This document shows, one piece after another, positions 44,701 to 59,700 of a stretch of DNA of 64,000 bases. Every line of letters starts with the position of its first letter. Positions within the stretch are counted from its first letter, which is position 1. The translations under genes and the position numbers were made by a program. Below the pieces are notes generated by a model. It was given only the letters and a program-made list of their open reading frames with translations, ran no database searches and was not told the origin of the DNA. Source of the DNA: Telluria antibiotica. Its GTDB lineage: Bacteria > Pseudomonadota > Gammaproteobacteria > Burkholderiales > Burkholderiaceae_D. The stretch spans positions 1-64,000 of the forward strand of contig NZ_JAAQOM010000009.1 in the NCBI RefSeq assembly GCF_011682055.1, given 5' to 3'.

Positions 44701-47700
44701 GCGCTGGGCCTCGTCGAGACGGTGACCTATGACGCGGTGGGCAACCGCGTCGCCGCGACCGACAAGAACGGCAACGTCACCCGCATGGAATACGACGCCG
44801 CCGACCGCATGGTGACCCGCATCGACGCCCTGGGCGGCGTCACCGTGCATGCCTACGATGCCGTGGGCAACCTGGTGTCGTCGACGGATCCGAACGGGAA
44901 CGTCACGACGTCCGCGTTCGACGCGCTGAACCGCAAGGTCGCCGGCACGGACGCCCTCGGCCACACCGAGCGCTCGGCGTTCGATGCCGTCGGCAACCGC
45001 ATCGCCTCGACCGACCGTAACGGGAACACGACGCGCTACACGTTCGATGCCGCGAACCGGATGGTCGCGATGACCGACCCGCTCGGCGCCACGGACCGCT
45101 ACACCTACGATGCAGTCGGTAACCGCATCGGCACGGTCGACCGCAACGGCCATGCCAGCGCCACCGGTTACGACGCGCTCGGCCGCGCCATCTGGCAGAC
45201 GGACGGTCTGGGCCAGGTGACCAGTTTCGAATACGACATGCTGGGCCACCGCACGCGCCTGATCGACGCGAACGGCCACGCCACCACCTACGCCTACGAC
45301 GAACTGTACCGCCTGGCCAGCAGCACCGACGCCGCCGGCGCCGTCACCGCGTACGAGTACGACGCGGTTGGCAACCGCACCGCGACCATCGATGCGCTGG
45401 GCAATCGCACCGCGTTCACGTACGACGCGGGCAACCGCCTCACGGGCACGGTCGATGCCCTCGGCTACCTGACGGCCAGTGACTACGACGGCAACGGCAA
45501 CCTGGTGCGCCAGACGCGTTTCGCCAACGTCCCCGGCAGCCCGGCCGATGCCGCGCACGACCAGGTCACGCGCTACACCTACGATGCCTTGAACCGCCAG
45601 ACCAGCCGCACGGACGGCGAGGGCGGCGTCGTGCGCACCGTGTACGACGCGGCCGGCAATGCCATTCGCCGGATCGACGAAAACGGCAACGTCACGCAGA
45701 TGACCTACGACGGCGCCAACCGCATGACGGCGCAGACCGACGCGCTCGGCTACGTGACGACCTACACCCTGGACGCGGCCGGCAACCGGATCGCCATGCG
45801 CGACGCGCGCGGCGCGCTCACGCAATACGCGTACGATGCGGGCAACCGCATGGTGGCGAGCACCGACGCGCTGGGCGCGGTCCAGCGCTTTGCGTACGAC
45901 GCGGTGGGCAACCGCACGGCGCAGACGGATGCGCGTGGCAACACGACGCAATTCACCTACGACGCGGCCGACCGCCTGGCCAGCCGTACCAGCCCGCTGG
46001 GCGCGCTGGAGCAGTACCGCTACGACGGCACGGGCAACCTGGTCGCGACGACGGATGCGCTGGGCCAGACCAGCACCCGCCAGTACGACGCCGTCAACCG
46101 CCTCGTGGCATCCGTGGACCCGCTCGGCAACACGACGCGCTACGTGGTCAACGCGCTGGGCGACCGCGTGGCCGAGATCAATGGCGAAGGCGTCGTCGCG
46201 AGCCGTGTGACGTATGACGCGCTGCGCCGGGTCGTCTCCGACGAGGGCGTCGACGGCACCGCCGGCAACGTCTACGTCGACGATGCGTTCGGCAACCACC
46301 TGAGCCGCACCGACGCGAACGGCAAGGTGCACACCTACACGTGGGACCGCGCCGGCCGCATGCTGAGCGAGACGGATCCGCAAAGCGGCGTCACCCGGTA
46401 CGAGTACGACGCCCACGGCAACCGCACCCGCATGACGGACGCCAACGGCCATGCCGTCACGTTTGCGTACGACGCCAAGCACCAGCTCATTGCGCAGACC
46501 GACCCGATGGGCGGCGTGACGCGCTACACCTATGACGAAACGGGCGCCCGCACGAGCACCACCGACGTGCTGGGCAACGTCACGCGCTATGTGCACGACC
46601 TGCTGGGCCGCCTGGCCAGCAGCACGGACGCCCTCGGCGGCGTGACCGCCCATGCCTACGATGCCAACGGCAACGAAGTGGCGGTGACGGACGCGCTCGG
46701 CCACGTGCGCCAGTCCGTGTACGACGCGGACAACCAGCTCGTCGAGCACGTCGATGCGCTGGGCAACGCGACGCACTACGCCTACGACCCGCGCGGCGAC
46801 CTCGTCGCCACGACCGATGCGCGCGGCCATGTGACGCGGGCCGTCTACGATGCGGCGCGCCGCATGGTCAGCTCGACCGACGCGCTGGGCCGCACGACGA
46901 CGTTCGGCTACGACCACGCCGGCAACCGCACGTCCGTGACGGACCCGAACGGCAACGCGACGACCTATGTCGTCGATTTCCTGCGCCGCACGACGACCAG
47001 CCGCGACGCGCTGGGCGGGCAGGGTGGCCAGCGCTTCGACGGCCTCGGCAATACGACCACCACGTACCGCGGCCCGGCCGGCACCGTGTCGTACGCGTAC
47101 GACGGCAACAGCCACCTCGTGGCCACCATCGACGCGCTCGGCCATGCCGAAACCTATGTCAACGACGCCGTCGGCAACCGCCTGAGCAGCACGACACGCA
47201 ACGGCGCCACGACCACGTACACGTACGACGCCAACAACCGGCTGCTGGCCAGTACCGACCCGACGGGCGCCGTCACGCGCTACGAGTACGATGCGCTGGG
47301 CCGCCGCGTCGGCATGGTGGACCCGAACGGCAACGCCACCACGTATGCCTACGATGCGCTCGGACGCCTGCTGACGGAGACGGACGCGCAGGGCGGCGTC
47401 ACGCGCTACGAGTACGATGCGCTCGGCAACCGCACGAGCGTCCGCGACGCGGCGGGCCACCTGACGACCTATGCGTACGACGCGGAAAACCGCCTCGTCG
47501 CGCAGACCGATGCGCTCGGCGGCGTGCAGCGCCAGGCCTACGACGAAGTGGGCAACCGCATCGCCAGCACCGACCAGGCCGGATTCACGACCCGCTTCGG
47601 CTTCGACGCCGCGAACCAGTTGGTGACCCAGACCGACAGCCTCGGCAACGTCACCCGCTACGACTACGACAACGCGGGCAACCGCATCGCGACGACGGAC

Positions 47701-50700
47701 GCCAACGGCCACCGCGTGCTGGTCGCCTACGACCGTGCAAACCAGGTCGTGAGCCAGACCGACGCGACCGGCAACACGAGCGTGTTCGAGCGCGACAACG
47801 CCGGCAACGTCCTGTCCGTCACGGACGGGCGCGGCGTCGTCACCCGCTTCACGTACAACGCGGCCAACCAGCTGGTATCGCAACAGGCACCCGGCCAGGG
47901 CACGACGACGTACGAATACGACCGCGACGGCAACCGCACCGTGCAGCGCGACGCGCTGGGCCACGCGACCACCACGACGTACGACGCCGACGACAGGGTC
48001 ATTGCGTCCACCGATGCGCTGGGCGCGGTATCGCGGTTCACCTACGATGCCGCGGGCAACCGCGTCACGCACACGGACGCCAACGGGAACACCACGACGT
48101 ACCGGTACGACAGCCTGAACCGCCTGGTCGCCACCACCGACGCGCTGGGCCATACCGACGCCACGCAGTACGACGTGCTGGGGCAGGTGATCGCAACGAC
48201 GGACGCCAACGGCCGCACCACCCGCTACGCCTACGACGCGCTGGGCCGCAACGTCGCCAAGACCGACGCCCTCGGCCAGGTCGCCTCGATGGCCTATGAC
48301 GCAGTCGGCAACGTCGTGTCGCGTACCGATACGGGCGGCTTCACCACCACGTTTACCTACGACGGCGAGCGCCGCCTGCTGGCCCAGGTCGGACCCGACG
48401 GCGTGGCCACCACGTTCGGCTACGATGCGGTCGGCAACAAGACGAGCCAGGTAACGGCGGCCGGGACGGCGCGCCAGGCCATCACGCGCTGGACCTACGA
48501 CGCCAGCAACTACAAGCTGAGCGAGACGGACGCCCTCGGCGGCGTCCAGCGTTACAGCTACGATGCGAACCACAACCTGCTGGCGCACACCGATGCGCTG
48601 GGCTATGTCACGCGCTTCGAATACGACCCGGCCAACCGCCTCGTGCGCGAAACGGATGCGCTGGGCTACGACACGACGTACGCCTACGACCTCGTCGGCA
48701 ATCTGGTCCGCAAGGATGCACCGGGCGACAACAACGGCATCACGTACGTCTACGACGCGGACAACCGGCGGATCGCCCAGACGGACGACGCCGGCGTCAC
48801 CACGAGCTGGACCTACGACGCGGACGGCCAGCGCGTCAGCGAAACCGTCGGCACCAGCGCCACGTTCGCCGGCAACACGACGGTGACGGTGTACGACGCC
48901 GGCAACCGCGTGGTGGCCGTCATCGACGGGGGCTACCGGACCGACTTCGTCAACGACGCCGTCGGCAACGTCCTCGAGACGCACCACCAGCTCGACCACG
49001 CGGGCACGGTGCAGACGACCCGCTACTATTACGACGCCCTGGACCGCAACGTCGCCACCCGCAATGCCGAAGGCTACCTCGTCACGACCGCCTACGATGC
49101 GGCGGGCAACGTCGTGCAAACGGCCGCCTGGACCAGCCGCGTGCCGGTGCCGGCCGCCGGCCTGCCGCAGCCGGTCGCCGGCGATACGGCCGCCGTCGGG
49201 ACCTATGCGTACGACGGCATGGGCCGCATGGTCACGTCCACGGACCCGAACGGCGCCGTGCATGCGTACCACTACGACGAGCAGGGCATGCTCGTCGAGC
49301 GCGTCGACTACGTCGGCACGAACGTCCAGCGCAGCACGCACATGCAGTACGACCTGCTCGGCCGCGTGACGTGGGAGACGGATGCCGGCGGCAAGCTCAA
49401 GCTCCACACCTACGACGCTGTCGGCAACGAGACCGGCGTCGTCGACGGCGCGGGCACGCCGGACGCGCGCACCACGTCGTCGGTCTACGACGGCATGGGA
49501 CGCGTGCTGAGCCAGACGAACGCACTCGGCGTCGTCACGCAGTACACCTATGGCGCCAGCGGCGACATGCTGCGCAAGACGGTTGCGGCCGGTATCCCGG
49601 GCGAAGAACAGACGACCCTGTACGCCTACGACGACAAGCACCGCCTGACGATGCAGGCCAACCTGGCCGACTGCCCGGACGGCACGTTGGCCAGCGCGGG
49701 GCTGTACAGCGCGTACCAGTACGACACGCTGGGCAACCGCACGCTGATCCGCGAGTTCGATGCGGCGAACGGCGCGCGCGACCAGCGCTTGACCTATGAC
49801 GCGATGGGCAATGCCACGTCGAGCACCGACGCCAGCGGCCTCGTGACGACCTATGCCTACGACGGCGCCGGCAACCTGATCGCATCGACGGAGACGGGCG
49901 GCGGCGAAGTGCGCACGACCGCGTACGGCTACGACCTGGAAAACCGCCTCGTCAAGGTCACCGATCCGATGGGCGGCGGCACCGAATTCACGCTCGACTA
50001 CGCGGGCAACCGCACGGCCGTGCGCGACGCGCTCGGGCGCGTGACGACGCAGACCTTCGACAAGATGGGACGGGTGCTGAGCACCCTGACGCCGGAGGGC
50101 AAGCTCACCACCAACGTGATCGACGTGTGCGGCCTCGTGGCCAGCAGCACCGTGTCGGCGGCCGACGGCACCGACGCGCGCACGACGGTGAACACGTACG
50201 ACGCAATGGATCGCCGGATCGCGACGACCGATGCGCTGGGCTACACGTCCACCGCAACCTACAACGTGTTCGGCGAAGCGACGGCCACGACGACGGGCGC
50301 CTATCTGCGCGCGCCGGGCGACGCGGGTTACGACGCCGCGCAGGCCGCGCTCGCGCATCCGGCGTCGATGTCGGCCAGCTACGACCGCCTGGGCCGCATC
50401 GCCAGCACGACCGACGCCGCCGGGATGGTCACGGTGAACCATTACGATGCGCGCGGCAACCGCACGGCCGTCACGACGGCCGCCGGCACCCCGCTGGAGC
50501 GCACGAGCACGACGACGTACGACCTGCACGACCGTGTGACGACCACCACGTCGGCCGAGGGCGCCGTCGTGTGCTACGAGTACAACGCCGGCCAGGGTAA
50601 CAAGCCGAGCCGCGTGACGCGCGAGAACCGCTACGGCCCGGCGCTGGTGACGACGTACACGTACGACCCGAACGGCCGCGTGCTGAGTGCCACCGTGGGC

Positions 50701-53700
50701 GGCGTCAAGCACACCATGCGCTACGACGCGTTCGGCGACGAGATCGCGAACGTCACGGGCGACGCGGGCGACGAGCATGGCGTGACGCGCACGGTCGATG
50801 CGAACGGCAACGTCCTGTCCGAAACCGATGGCGAAGGCAACCGCACCGAGTACACCTACGACGCCGTGGGCAACGCGCGCACGCGCCGCGACGCCAACGG
50901 CAACGTCGCCACGAGCTGGTACGACGACGCGAACCGCCTCGTCGCGCTGCTCGACGGGATGGGCCACCTGACCACCTATGCGTACGACCTGACGGGCAAC
51001 CTGGCCACCAGCCACCAGTACGCCGCCGTCTACAGCGGCTCCGTCGATCTCGATCACGCCCCGGTCATGGACGCCGACCCGCTGCACGACCGCGTGGTCG
51101 TCGCGGGCTACGACAAGCTTGGCCGCCAGAGCTGGATCACGGCCGCCGACGGCGCGCGCAGCGAGTTCGTGTACGACGCTGCCGGCAACCGTGTGCGCGA
51201 AACGACGCACGTGGGCGAGCCGGGGGCCGAGCGCACCGCGTCCGCCGGCTACGACGCCGCCAACCGCCTCGTCAGCCAGAAAGGCGTGGACGGCGCGCAG
51301 AGCGTCATGCAGTACGACCTCCTCGGCAACCTGGTCGAGCTGCAGGTGCTGCCGCAGGGCGCCGCCGCGGCCCGCGTGACGACGCACAGCTACGACCGCG
51401 ACAACCGCCGCGTGGGCAGTGTGTTCGATCCGAGCGGCCTGGCGATCACGACGACGACCCGTTACGACGACCTGAACAACGTCCTCGAAACGCGCGACGG
51501 GGAAGGGCGCGCCATCCGCAGCACGTTCGACGACAGCGGCCGCCTGGTCGAGGTCAGGGACGGCAACGGCGCACTCACCAACACCTATGCGTACGACAAT
51601 CACGGCAACGTGGTGCGCGAGACGGGCGCCAAGGGCGAACTGCGCTACACCTACGACAAGGCGAACCGCCGGAGCAGCATGCAGCTGGCCAGCACGGCCC
51701 AGTACACGATCGACGGCGGCACGCAGGTGCGGGGCGCGAGCGTCTCGTACCAGTACGACGGCGTCGGCAACCTGGTGCAGAGCACGGACGCCGACGGCTT
51801 CGTGACGACCAGCTGGTATGACGCGGGCGGCCACATGGAAGCCCAGCTCGACGGCGACAACGTGCTGCACGAGTACACGTACGACGCGTTCGGCCAGAAG
51901 GTCGGCGAGCGCCTGTACATGACGCGCCTGGACGCTTCCGCGCACGATCCGGCGGCGCGTCCCGACGCCCCGGCCGGCGTGGTGCGCGACTACGGCTTCG
52001 AGTACGACCTGAACGGCAAGGTGACGCGCAAGGTCTACCCGCAGGTGACCCTCACCACGCTGGACAAGGGCACGGGAGCCCCCGCGACGAGCAGCGGCCT
52101 CGTCACGCCGGAAGAAAAGCTCTACTACGACGCCTACGGCAACGTCAGCGAGTCGATCGGCATCAACGGCGGCCGCACGCTGGGCTACTACGACAGCATG
52201 AACCGCCTGGTCGCGCAGATCGACCCGGCCGGCTACCTGACGCAGTTCACGTACGACGGCAGCGGCAACATGACGGAGAAGCGCGCGTATGCGCAGGCGC
52301 TGGACATGGCGACGGTCGTGCGCGGCCAGGCGCCGGCAGCGCCGGCGGGCGACGTCGCGGTCACCAGCTATGTCTACGACCTCGCGAACCGCCTCGTCGA
52401 GGTGCGTGCGCCGGCCGTCGTCGTCGTCGACCAGGACAGCCACGCCGCCACGCTGCAAAGCGTGGTCACCCGCTACGTCCACGACAAGGCAGGCAACATC
52501 ACCCAGACCATCAAGGCGGCCGGCACGTCGTCCGAGCAGGTGGAATACGCCCTGTACGATGCGCGCAACCGCCGCATCGGCACCGTCGATGCGGCCGGCA
52601 TCCTGACGCTCACCCGCTTCGACGACCAGGGACGTACCCTGGCCACGGTGCGCTTCGCGCGTCCGGTCGACCGTGCCGCGCTGGCCGGCGGCAATGCGTT
52701 CACGTATGCCGGCCTGTACGCGCTGGCGACGCCGTCCGCCGCCGACCAGGGCAGCATCTTCACGTATGACGACCGTGGCCAGCTGGTGGGCCAGGACGAT
52801 GCCGTGACGGGCGTGTCGATCACGAGCATCACCGACACCGACTTCACGGTCGCGCTGGGCGGCGCGGTCGGCAAGCGCTACCAGTACGACGCCGCCGGCA
52901 ACCGCACCCGCACGCAGGACGAGGCGGGCTATGTGGTCCAGGCAGAATTCGACGCGGCCGGACGCACCGTGCGCGCGATCCAGGCCGACGGCAGCGGCAC
53001 GCGCCAGTTCTTCGACGCGGCCGGCAATACCATCTTCAGCTTCACGGGCGAGATGAGCAACCAGGCCGCCCCGGCCACGCAGCTGAGCGTGACGGTGGGC
53101 CAGCAACTCACCGTGTCGTACAACGTCAGCGCGGGCACGACCTCGTACGTGGTGTGGGATACCGCCTCGCACGCGTCCCCGTCCGACTACGCCAACCGTG
53201 CCGCCGCGACGAATGCGCTCGGCTCGACCTCGGGCTCGGCGAACGTGCCGCGCCCGGCCGCCGGCACCGCCATCTTCTACCGCGTCGTCACGCGCGACGT
53301 GGCGGGCAACGCGGTCTACACGGCCGAGCAGAAAGTGGTCATGCCGCCGTCGGTGGACGATGTGCAGGTCAGCCGTCCGTCGCCGGACAAGATGCTCGTG
53401 CGCGTCAAGTTCGCCGCCGCGCCCGTGGCACCCACGATGGCCTATGGCCTGACGGGCGCCGTCAACGCATCGGTCGCGATGACGGCCGGCGCCGACGGCT
53501 ACTACCAGGCGTTGCTGCCGATCGGCAGCGATCCGGGCAAGTACAGCTTCAAGGTGCAATGGAAGGATGCCGCGGGCACGGTGTTCGAGAGCGGCGAGAA
53601 GTCGTTCCAGGCTGCGACCGACTACGCCGGCAGCTCAACTGCCGTGACCGAAAGCGTCGTCCCCGGCGGCGTGTCGCTGGCGCTCGCCGTCGACGCGACC

Positions 53701-56700
53701 CCGGCGCACGGCAGCTATTCGTTGATCACCGCCCGCTGGCGCCCGGCCGGCAGCTCGAGCGGCTTCGCCGCCACCGGCGCGGCCGACGGCCGCATGGTGC
53801 TGGGCGACCAGTCGCCGCTCGCCGTCGGTGCCGCGTACGAGATCGAGATCACGGGTGTCGATGCGGACGGCAAGGAAACGCTGCTCGACCACATCGTCTA
53901 TACTCCGGCCGGCACCGCCGGCAAGGCCAGCACGTTCCAGGCATCCGGCTGGGATGCGCCGCCGGGCGCGCCGACGCAGCTGGTGATCGTCCAGGGCCAG
54001 CCCGCGGCCAGCGAGCGCGTCGACGGCCGCGTGCTGATCCACACGCAAGGCAACCCGACCGGTGCCGTGCAGGTGTACTACGCCGACCGCTCCGCGTCGC
54101 CCAACGAGACCGTCACCACGTCGAGCGTGTGGCAGGTCTGGGTACCGAAGATCGTCGACGGCAAGGATGTCGGGGCCTACGAGAAGAAGGGCTATAACCT
54201 GCGCTTCGACACCACGCTGCCCGACGCCGAAGCGGCACAGGCCACGGGCGGCCTGCACCTGTCGTGGCGCGCCAGCGGCAGCGGCGACGGCATCGCCTTC
54301 GACCACGACAAGGTGATGACGGACCTCGGTGGCGGCAAGTACCGCTACGACATGGAGGAGATTCCGACCGCGACCGCGTACGACTACAAGCTGTGGTACC
54401 TGGACGCCCAGGGCCGCGAAGTGATCGTCGACTGGAACCAGGCGCACAGCGACATCAGCGGCGCGGCGGATGGCCGCTCGTACACCGTCGTGGCACGCGA
54501 AGACGGCGGTTCGATCAACGGCACCAAGCTGACGGCCGGCGTCTACATCGGCCAGTTGAGCAACGACGACTTCCTGGCGGGCATGCAGCTCGCGTCGGCG
54601 GAGACGGGCCTGGAAGGCGGGTCGGTCAACGCGACGTCGACCAGCGCCGGCTACTTCGTCGAGACGCGCTACAACGCGCTCAACGCGAAGATCGCAACGT
54701 CCGGGGAAGACGGCGTGTGGCGCGAGTACGGCGTCGACGCGGCCGGCAATGCCGTGCGCACGGACACCTATGGCAAGAAGGGCAATGCCAAGGCTCTGAC
54801 GTCCTACGCGCAGTACGACCTGCTCAACCGCGAGATCGCGCACTACGACGCCGCGTTCGTCGTGCAGGGCGAGAGCGTGGCGCGCCAGGCGCTCACCCGC
54901 ACCAGCTACGACTTCCTGGGCCACGTGTTGACCCAGACCGACGCGGCCGGCAAGACGTCGTACAACCAGTACGACCTGAACGGCAACCTCGTCGGCACCA
55001 TCAACACCCTGGGCAAGCACAAGGCCTACGGCTACGATGCGCTGGGCCACAAGGTCAGCGTGACGGACGAACGCAACTTCACCAGCTACAGCCGCTTCGA
55101 CCCGGCCGGGAACCAGGTCCAGGCCATCGACGCGACGGGCCGGATCACGACGTACGAACGCGACGGCTTCGGCCGCGTCAGCGCCATCGTCGACGGCAAC
55201 GGCGTCCGCATGCCGATCGAGTACGATTCGCTGGGTCGCGTGCTGCGCCAGGGCACCACGGCCTTCGAGTACGACGTGCGCGGCAACCGCATTGCCCAGC
55301 ACGACGTCGGCAACGCCCAGGGCCATCGCCGCGAGATGACCTACGACAGCCAGGGCCGCGTCGACAGCGTCACCGAATGGCGCACGGTCAACGGCACCGA
55401 ACGCGCCGTCACGACGCGCCGCGCCTACGACGTCTTCGGCAACATGATCGTCGAGACGAAGGGCGATGGCGCGACCAACACGAGCATCTATGGCGGCTAC
55501 GCCCACCTGGCGAGCAGCATCGACGCCGGCGGCAGCGTCGTCGACTACACCTACGACGACTACGGCCGCCAGGTGACGGAGACCAGCGGCGCCGGCGCCA
55601 ACACGGGCTACTTCGGCGGCGCCACCGTGCAGAACCGGTCGATGGTCAGCCCGATGTTGGTCGACGTCGGCGGCGACGACGACGGTGGTGGCGGTGGCGG
55701 CGGTGGCGGCACCGGGCCGGCGACGGGCACGCGCAACATCCGCCGCGCCTACGACGACGCCGGCCACCTGGTCGAAGTGCGCGACTTCGGCACGGGCGTG
55801 ACGACCACGTACGGCTACGACATCCTCGGCCGCAAAGTGTCGGAACGCACCGTCGGCGCGGTCGATTTCGAAGGCCGTTCGCACGACCGCGACCTGACCT
55901 ATGTGTACGACGACATGGGCCGCATGACGCATTGGTCCGACGCGGTCACGGGCCTGCAGGAAACGATCACCTACGACGATGCCGGCAACCAGATCCGGGT
56001 GCAGGGCTTTGGCGGCGGCACGACCGTCGACCACTACACCGAATTCGACGAAGCGGGGCGCGTCAAGACGCTGCGCGACGGCGGGCCGAACGGCACCATC
56101 ACCGGGTCGTACACGTTCGACGCGGCGGGCAACCGCGCCACCTACACGGCCGGCGACGGCGTCACCACCTATACCTACGACAGCCAGAACCGTCCGCTGA
56201 GCGCGGTCACGGTGGTGAACGGCGCCCAGCACCTCGTCCTGACCTGGGAATACGACGCGGTGGGCAACAACACCTTCTTCCAGGAGGTGACGGACGGCCT
56301 GGTGACGAGCAAGATCACCAAGCAGTTCGACAACGCGTCCGCGAACACCTTCACGCGCACCGAGACGCACAAGCCGGGCAGCGACCTGGAAGTGCAGGAA
56401 GTGACGCAGCAGTACGACGCGGCGGGCCGGGTCAGCAAGACGACCATGCGCACGTTCGGCAAGTCGAACAAGACCTATTACTACGTCTACGACTACCACG
56501 CGGACGGACGCGAGGCCGGCATCCGTGCCTTCGGCGACGCCAGCGGCAACGCCACCTTCTCGTACAACAGCAACGACAAGCTCGTCGCGCTCAACCAGGG
56601 CAAGGGCGACGGCATGGACCGCGAGGAAGTGTCGTACTACGTCTACGACAACACGAACCAGATCCTGGCCAAGTACCACGACAGCGGCAAGGGTTCGGCG

Positions 56701-59700
56701 CGCGACCGCATCGACTACCTGTATGCGATGGGTAATCCGGTGGCGGAGACTGGCACGAAGATCGACGGCGGCGCGTACACGCAGATCGACAGCGAGAACT
56801 ATGCGCTGTTCCAGCATTACAGCAAGGACTTCCCGTCCGGCGGCATGACGTCGTACACCGTCAATGCCGATGGCGAGACGCTGCAGAGCATTTCGAATTC
56901 GGTCTACGGCACCCCGAGCCTGTGGTACATGCTGGCCGGCGCCAACGGCCTGACGGGCACGGAAAAGCTGAAGGCCGGCCAGGTCCTGTCGGTGCCGGCG
57001 AAGACGGCGTCCGGCGACATCGACGAGTCGGCGCACAAGACCTATAACGAAAACGAGATCATCGGCAGCAAGCTGCCGAACCTGAAATCGCCGCCGCCGC
57101 CGAAGAAGAAGGGCTGTTCCGGCCTGCTGATGATCCTGGTGGTCGTCATCGCGATCGTCGTGACGATCTACACCGCGGGCGCGGCTGCCGGCCTGCTCGG
57201 CGCTGCGACCGGCACGGCCACGACGACCATGGGCATGGGCATGGCGGTGCTGGGCGGCAGCGCGGGCTTCACCGCGGCGGGCATGGCCGCCGTCGCGATC
57301 GGTGGTGCCGTCGGCTCGCTTGCGAGCCAGGCCTTCGCCGTCGGCGTGGGGCTGCAGGACAAGATCAACTGGAAGGGCGTGGCGCTGAGCGCGGTGGGCT
57401 CGATGGTCACGGCCGGCGTCGGTTCGATCGGCGCATTCAGCGTGCCGAATTCGCCGATCCTGTCGCAGAGCCTCAACGCGGCGGCCGGCAATATCGCCTC
57501 GCAAGGGGTGGCGATCGCGTTCAAGCAGCAGGATTCGTTCAGCTGGCGCCAGGTCGCCGCGGTGGGCGTCAGCGCGGCGGTCTCCGGCGAAATCGCCGAC
57601 CTGTTCAAGGGCACCGAGTATGCCGGCGGCATGATCGAGAAAGGCATCACGGCCGGCGCGAAGAGCATCACCGGGCAGCTGATCATGAAGGGCAAGGTCG
57701 ACTGGCGCTCGGTGGGTGCGGAAGCCTTCGTTGCAGCGGGCACGCAGAAGATCAAGGACCTGAAGCTGGGCTCGGTCGAGAAGGTCTTCGCCGACGGTCT
57801 GGTGGGCGCGGGCGCCGCGGCCATCCGCAAGGAGAACGTGCTGGCGGGTGGCTTCGTCGGCGTGGCGAACAGCTACTTCAGTCAGCAGAATTCGACCGGT
57901 TTGACGAAAGTCCTTGAACAAGGCCTGATCGGCGCCGGCACAGCCGCGATGAACAGGCACGACATGGTCGCCGGCTTCATCGGCGGCAGCGTCGGTACCG
58001 CCGTGGGCGAGTACCTGCCGACGGCAATGGCGAAGCTGGGCGTCGATCCGATGGACTTGAGTCAGACGACGGCCGACGAGTTCGGCAAGGATCCCCAAGG
58101 CAACGTGATCGAGCGGACGTTGCCGACGGTGCAAATGTCGCGCGACGTGATCCTGAACACGATCGCCGGTGCCATCGGCTCGGGCGTGGCGCAGACCGTG
58201 GCCAACTGGGCCGGGCGCGACATGAACGTCGCCGGCATGATCGGTTCCGGGGCGGCCTCGCAGGCGTACAGCGCGACGGTGGAGGAGGGCCGGTGGAAGG
58301 CGCTCCAGAAGGAAGTCACGGCCCGCGCCGAGCAGGCCGCCGCACAACAGGCAGCCCAGCGTTCGTCCGCCACGACCTTCGCCGAGGACGTGGCGCAGCG
58401 CAAGAGCGTGCTCTATCCATGGGGCGTCGCCGACCCGGCAGCGCAGGCAGCGAACGACCCGGCCGCCACGAGCGCGCCGGCGGCCGCGGCCGAACCCGCG
58501 CCGGACGATGCCGCTCAGGAAGCAGCCGCCCAGACGACCACCTACAAGGCCAAGAAAGGCGAGGGCCTGCTTGCCATTGCCGCCCACATCGATCCGGACC
58601 GCGCGATGGCCGTCATGGGCTTCCTGATCCGCGATGGCCAGGTCCAGTACGACAAGAAAGCGAACCGCTGGATCACCAAGCCGGGCCAGACGTACACGGC
58701 CGACCTGTCGACGCTGAGCGACGATGAGCTCGACGGCTACGAATCGTTGGCACGCAGGGATGTGTCCATCGAAAGCCGCATCGACACCCAGCGCACGCAG
58801 GCGGCCATCGCGGCGCGCCGTGCCGCTGCCGCCAAGGCGGCGCTCGCGGAAGCAGCCCGCGCTCAGGCTGCGCGCGACGCCGAAGCGCAACAGGCAGCGG
58901 CCCAGCGCCAGACCCAGGCGCCAGCCGCGGCCGCGCAGCGCGCCGCGCCCCAGGAAACCTCGTACCTCGGCAGCTTGTGGAACTCGGCGACGTCCACGGT
59001 CGAGTCGTACACGGATGCACTGGCCGACCGCGCCGGCGCCGCCTACACCTATGTGCGCAGGGAAGTCCGCTCGGAGCTCAATAGTGTCATCGGCAAGGAC
59101 AACGCCGACCAGCTCGTGGCCGTCGTCAGGAAGGGGCGCGACAAGGCCGTCGGTACGATCAACGACCTGACCGACGTGGCTGTGGCGAGCACCGAGGTGA
59201 TGATCGCACCGGTCGTCGACCGATTGGCCACGGCCATCTCCGACAAGGAAACGGGCCGGAGCATGGCCACGGACATGATGCGCGATGCAAAAGCGCGGCT
59301 CGACAAAAAGGCCGAGGGATCCGAATTCGTGAAGGCCTATGCCACGACTCAGGCGGGCACGGTGCTGGGTGTGACCGAATCGGCCGCGACCATGGTCAGC
59401 GGGTTGTACACCCTGGGGAAAAACCTGACCGGCGAAATACTGTACGAGAAGCTCGGCCCGACGGCAGGCAACTACTTCGACTTCACGCGCGAAAGCCATC
59501 AGAACGTCGCCAAGGCCGGGGAAGCCATCGCCAATAGCGTCAGCAACTTCTTCAGCCATCCGGGAGACGGGCTGGGAAGCGCCGTCGATTGGGCAAAAGG
59601 CTACGGCACGCGCTTCGTCAACAACCTGACGACGGTCGCCACCACCGACAAGAACAGCGAGCGTTTGCTCGCCGCGAAGGATGCGACGGTCCAGACCATC

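Noticed and set aside
39200..48450. CRISPR-like array from the regular repeat spacing
   Set aside because: The repeats are in frame, translate to YD motifs, vary at codon wobble positions and have no unique spacers.
39904..53559. A 4,551-codon open frame on the minus strand opposite the giant gene
   Set aside because: It mirrors the codon pattern of the YD repeats (GAC, AAC, GGC give no stops on the other strand). Its product is Val/Gly/Arg/His-rich nonsense without domain sense, and the plus-strand frame is clearly coding.
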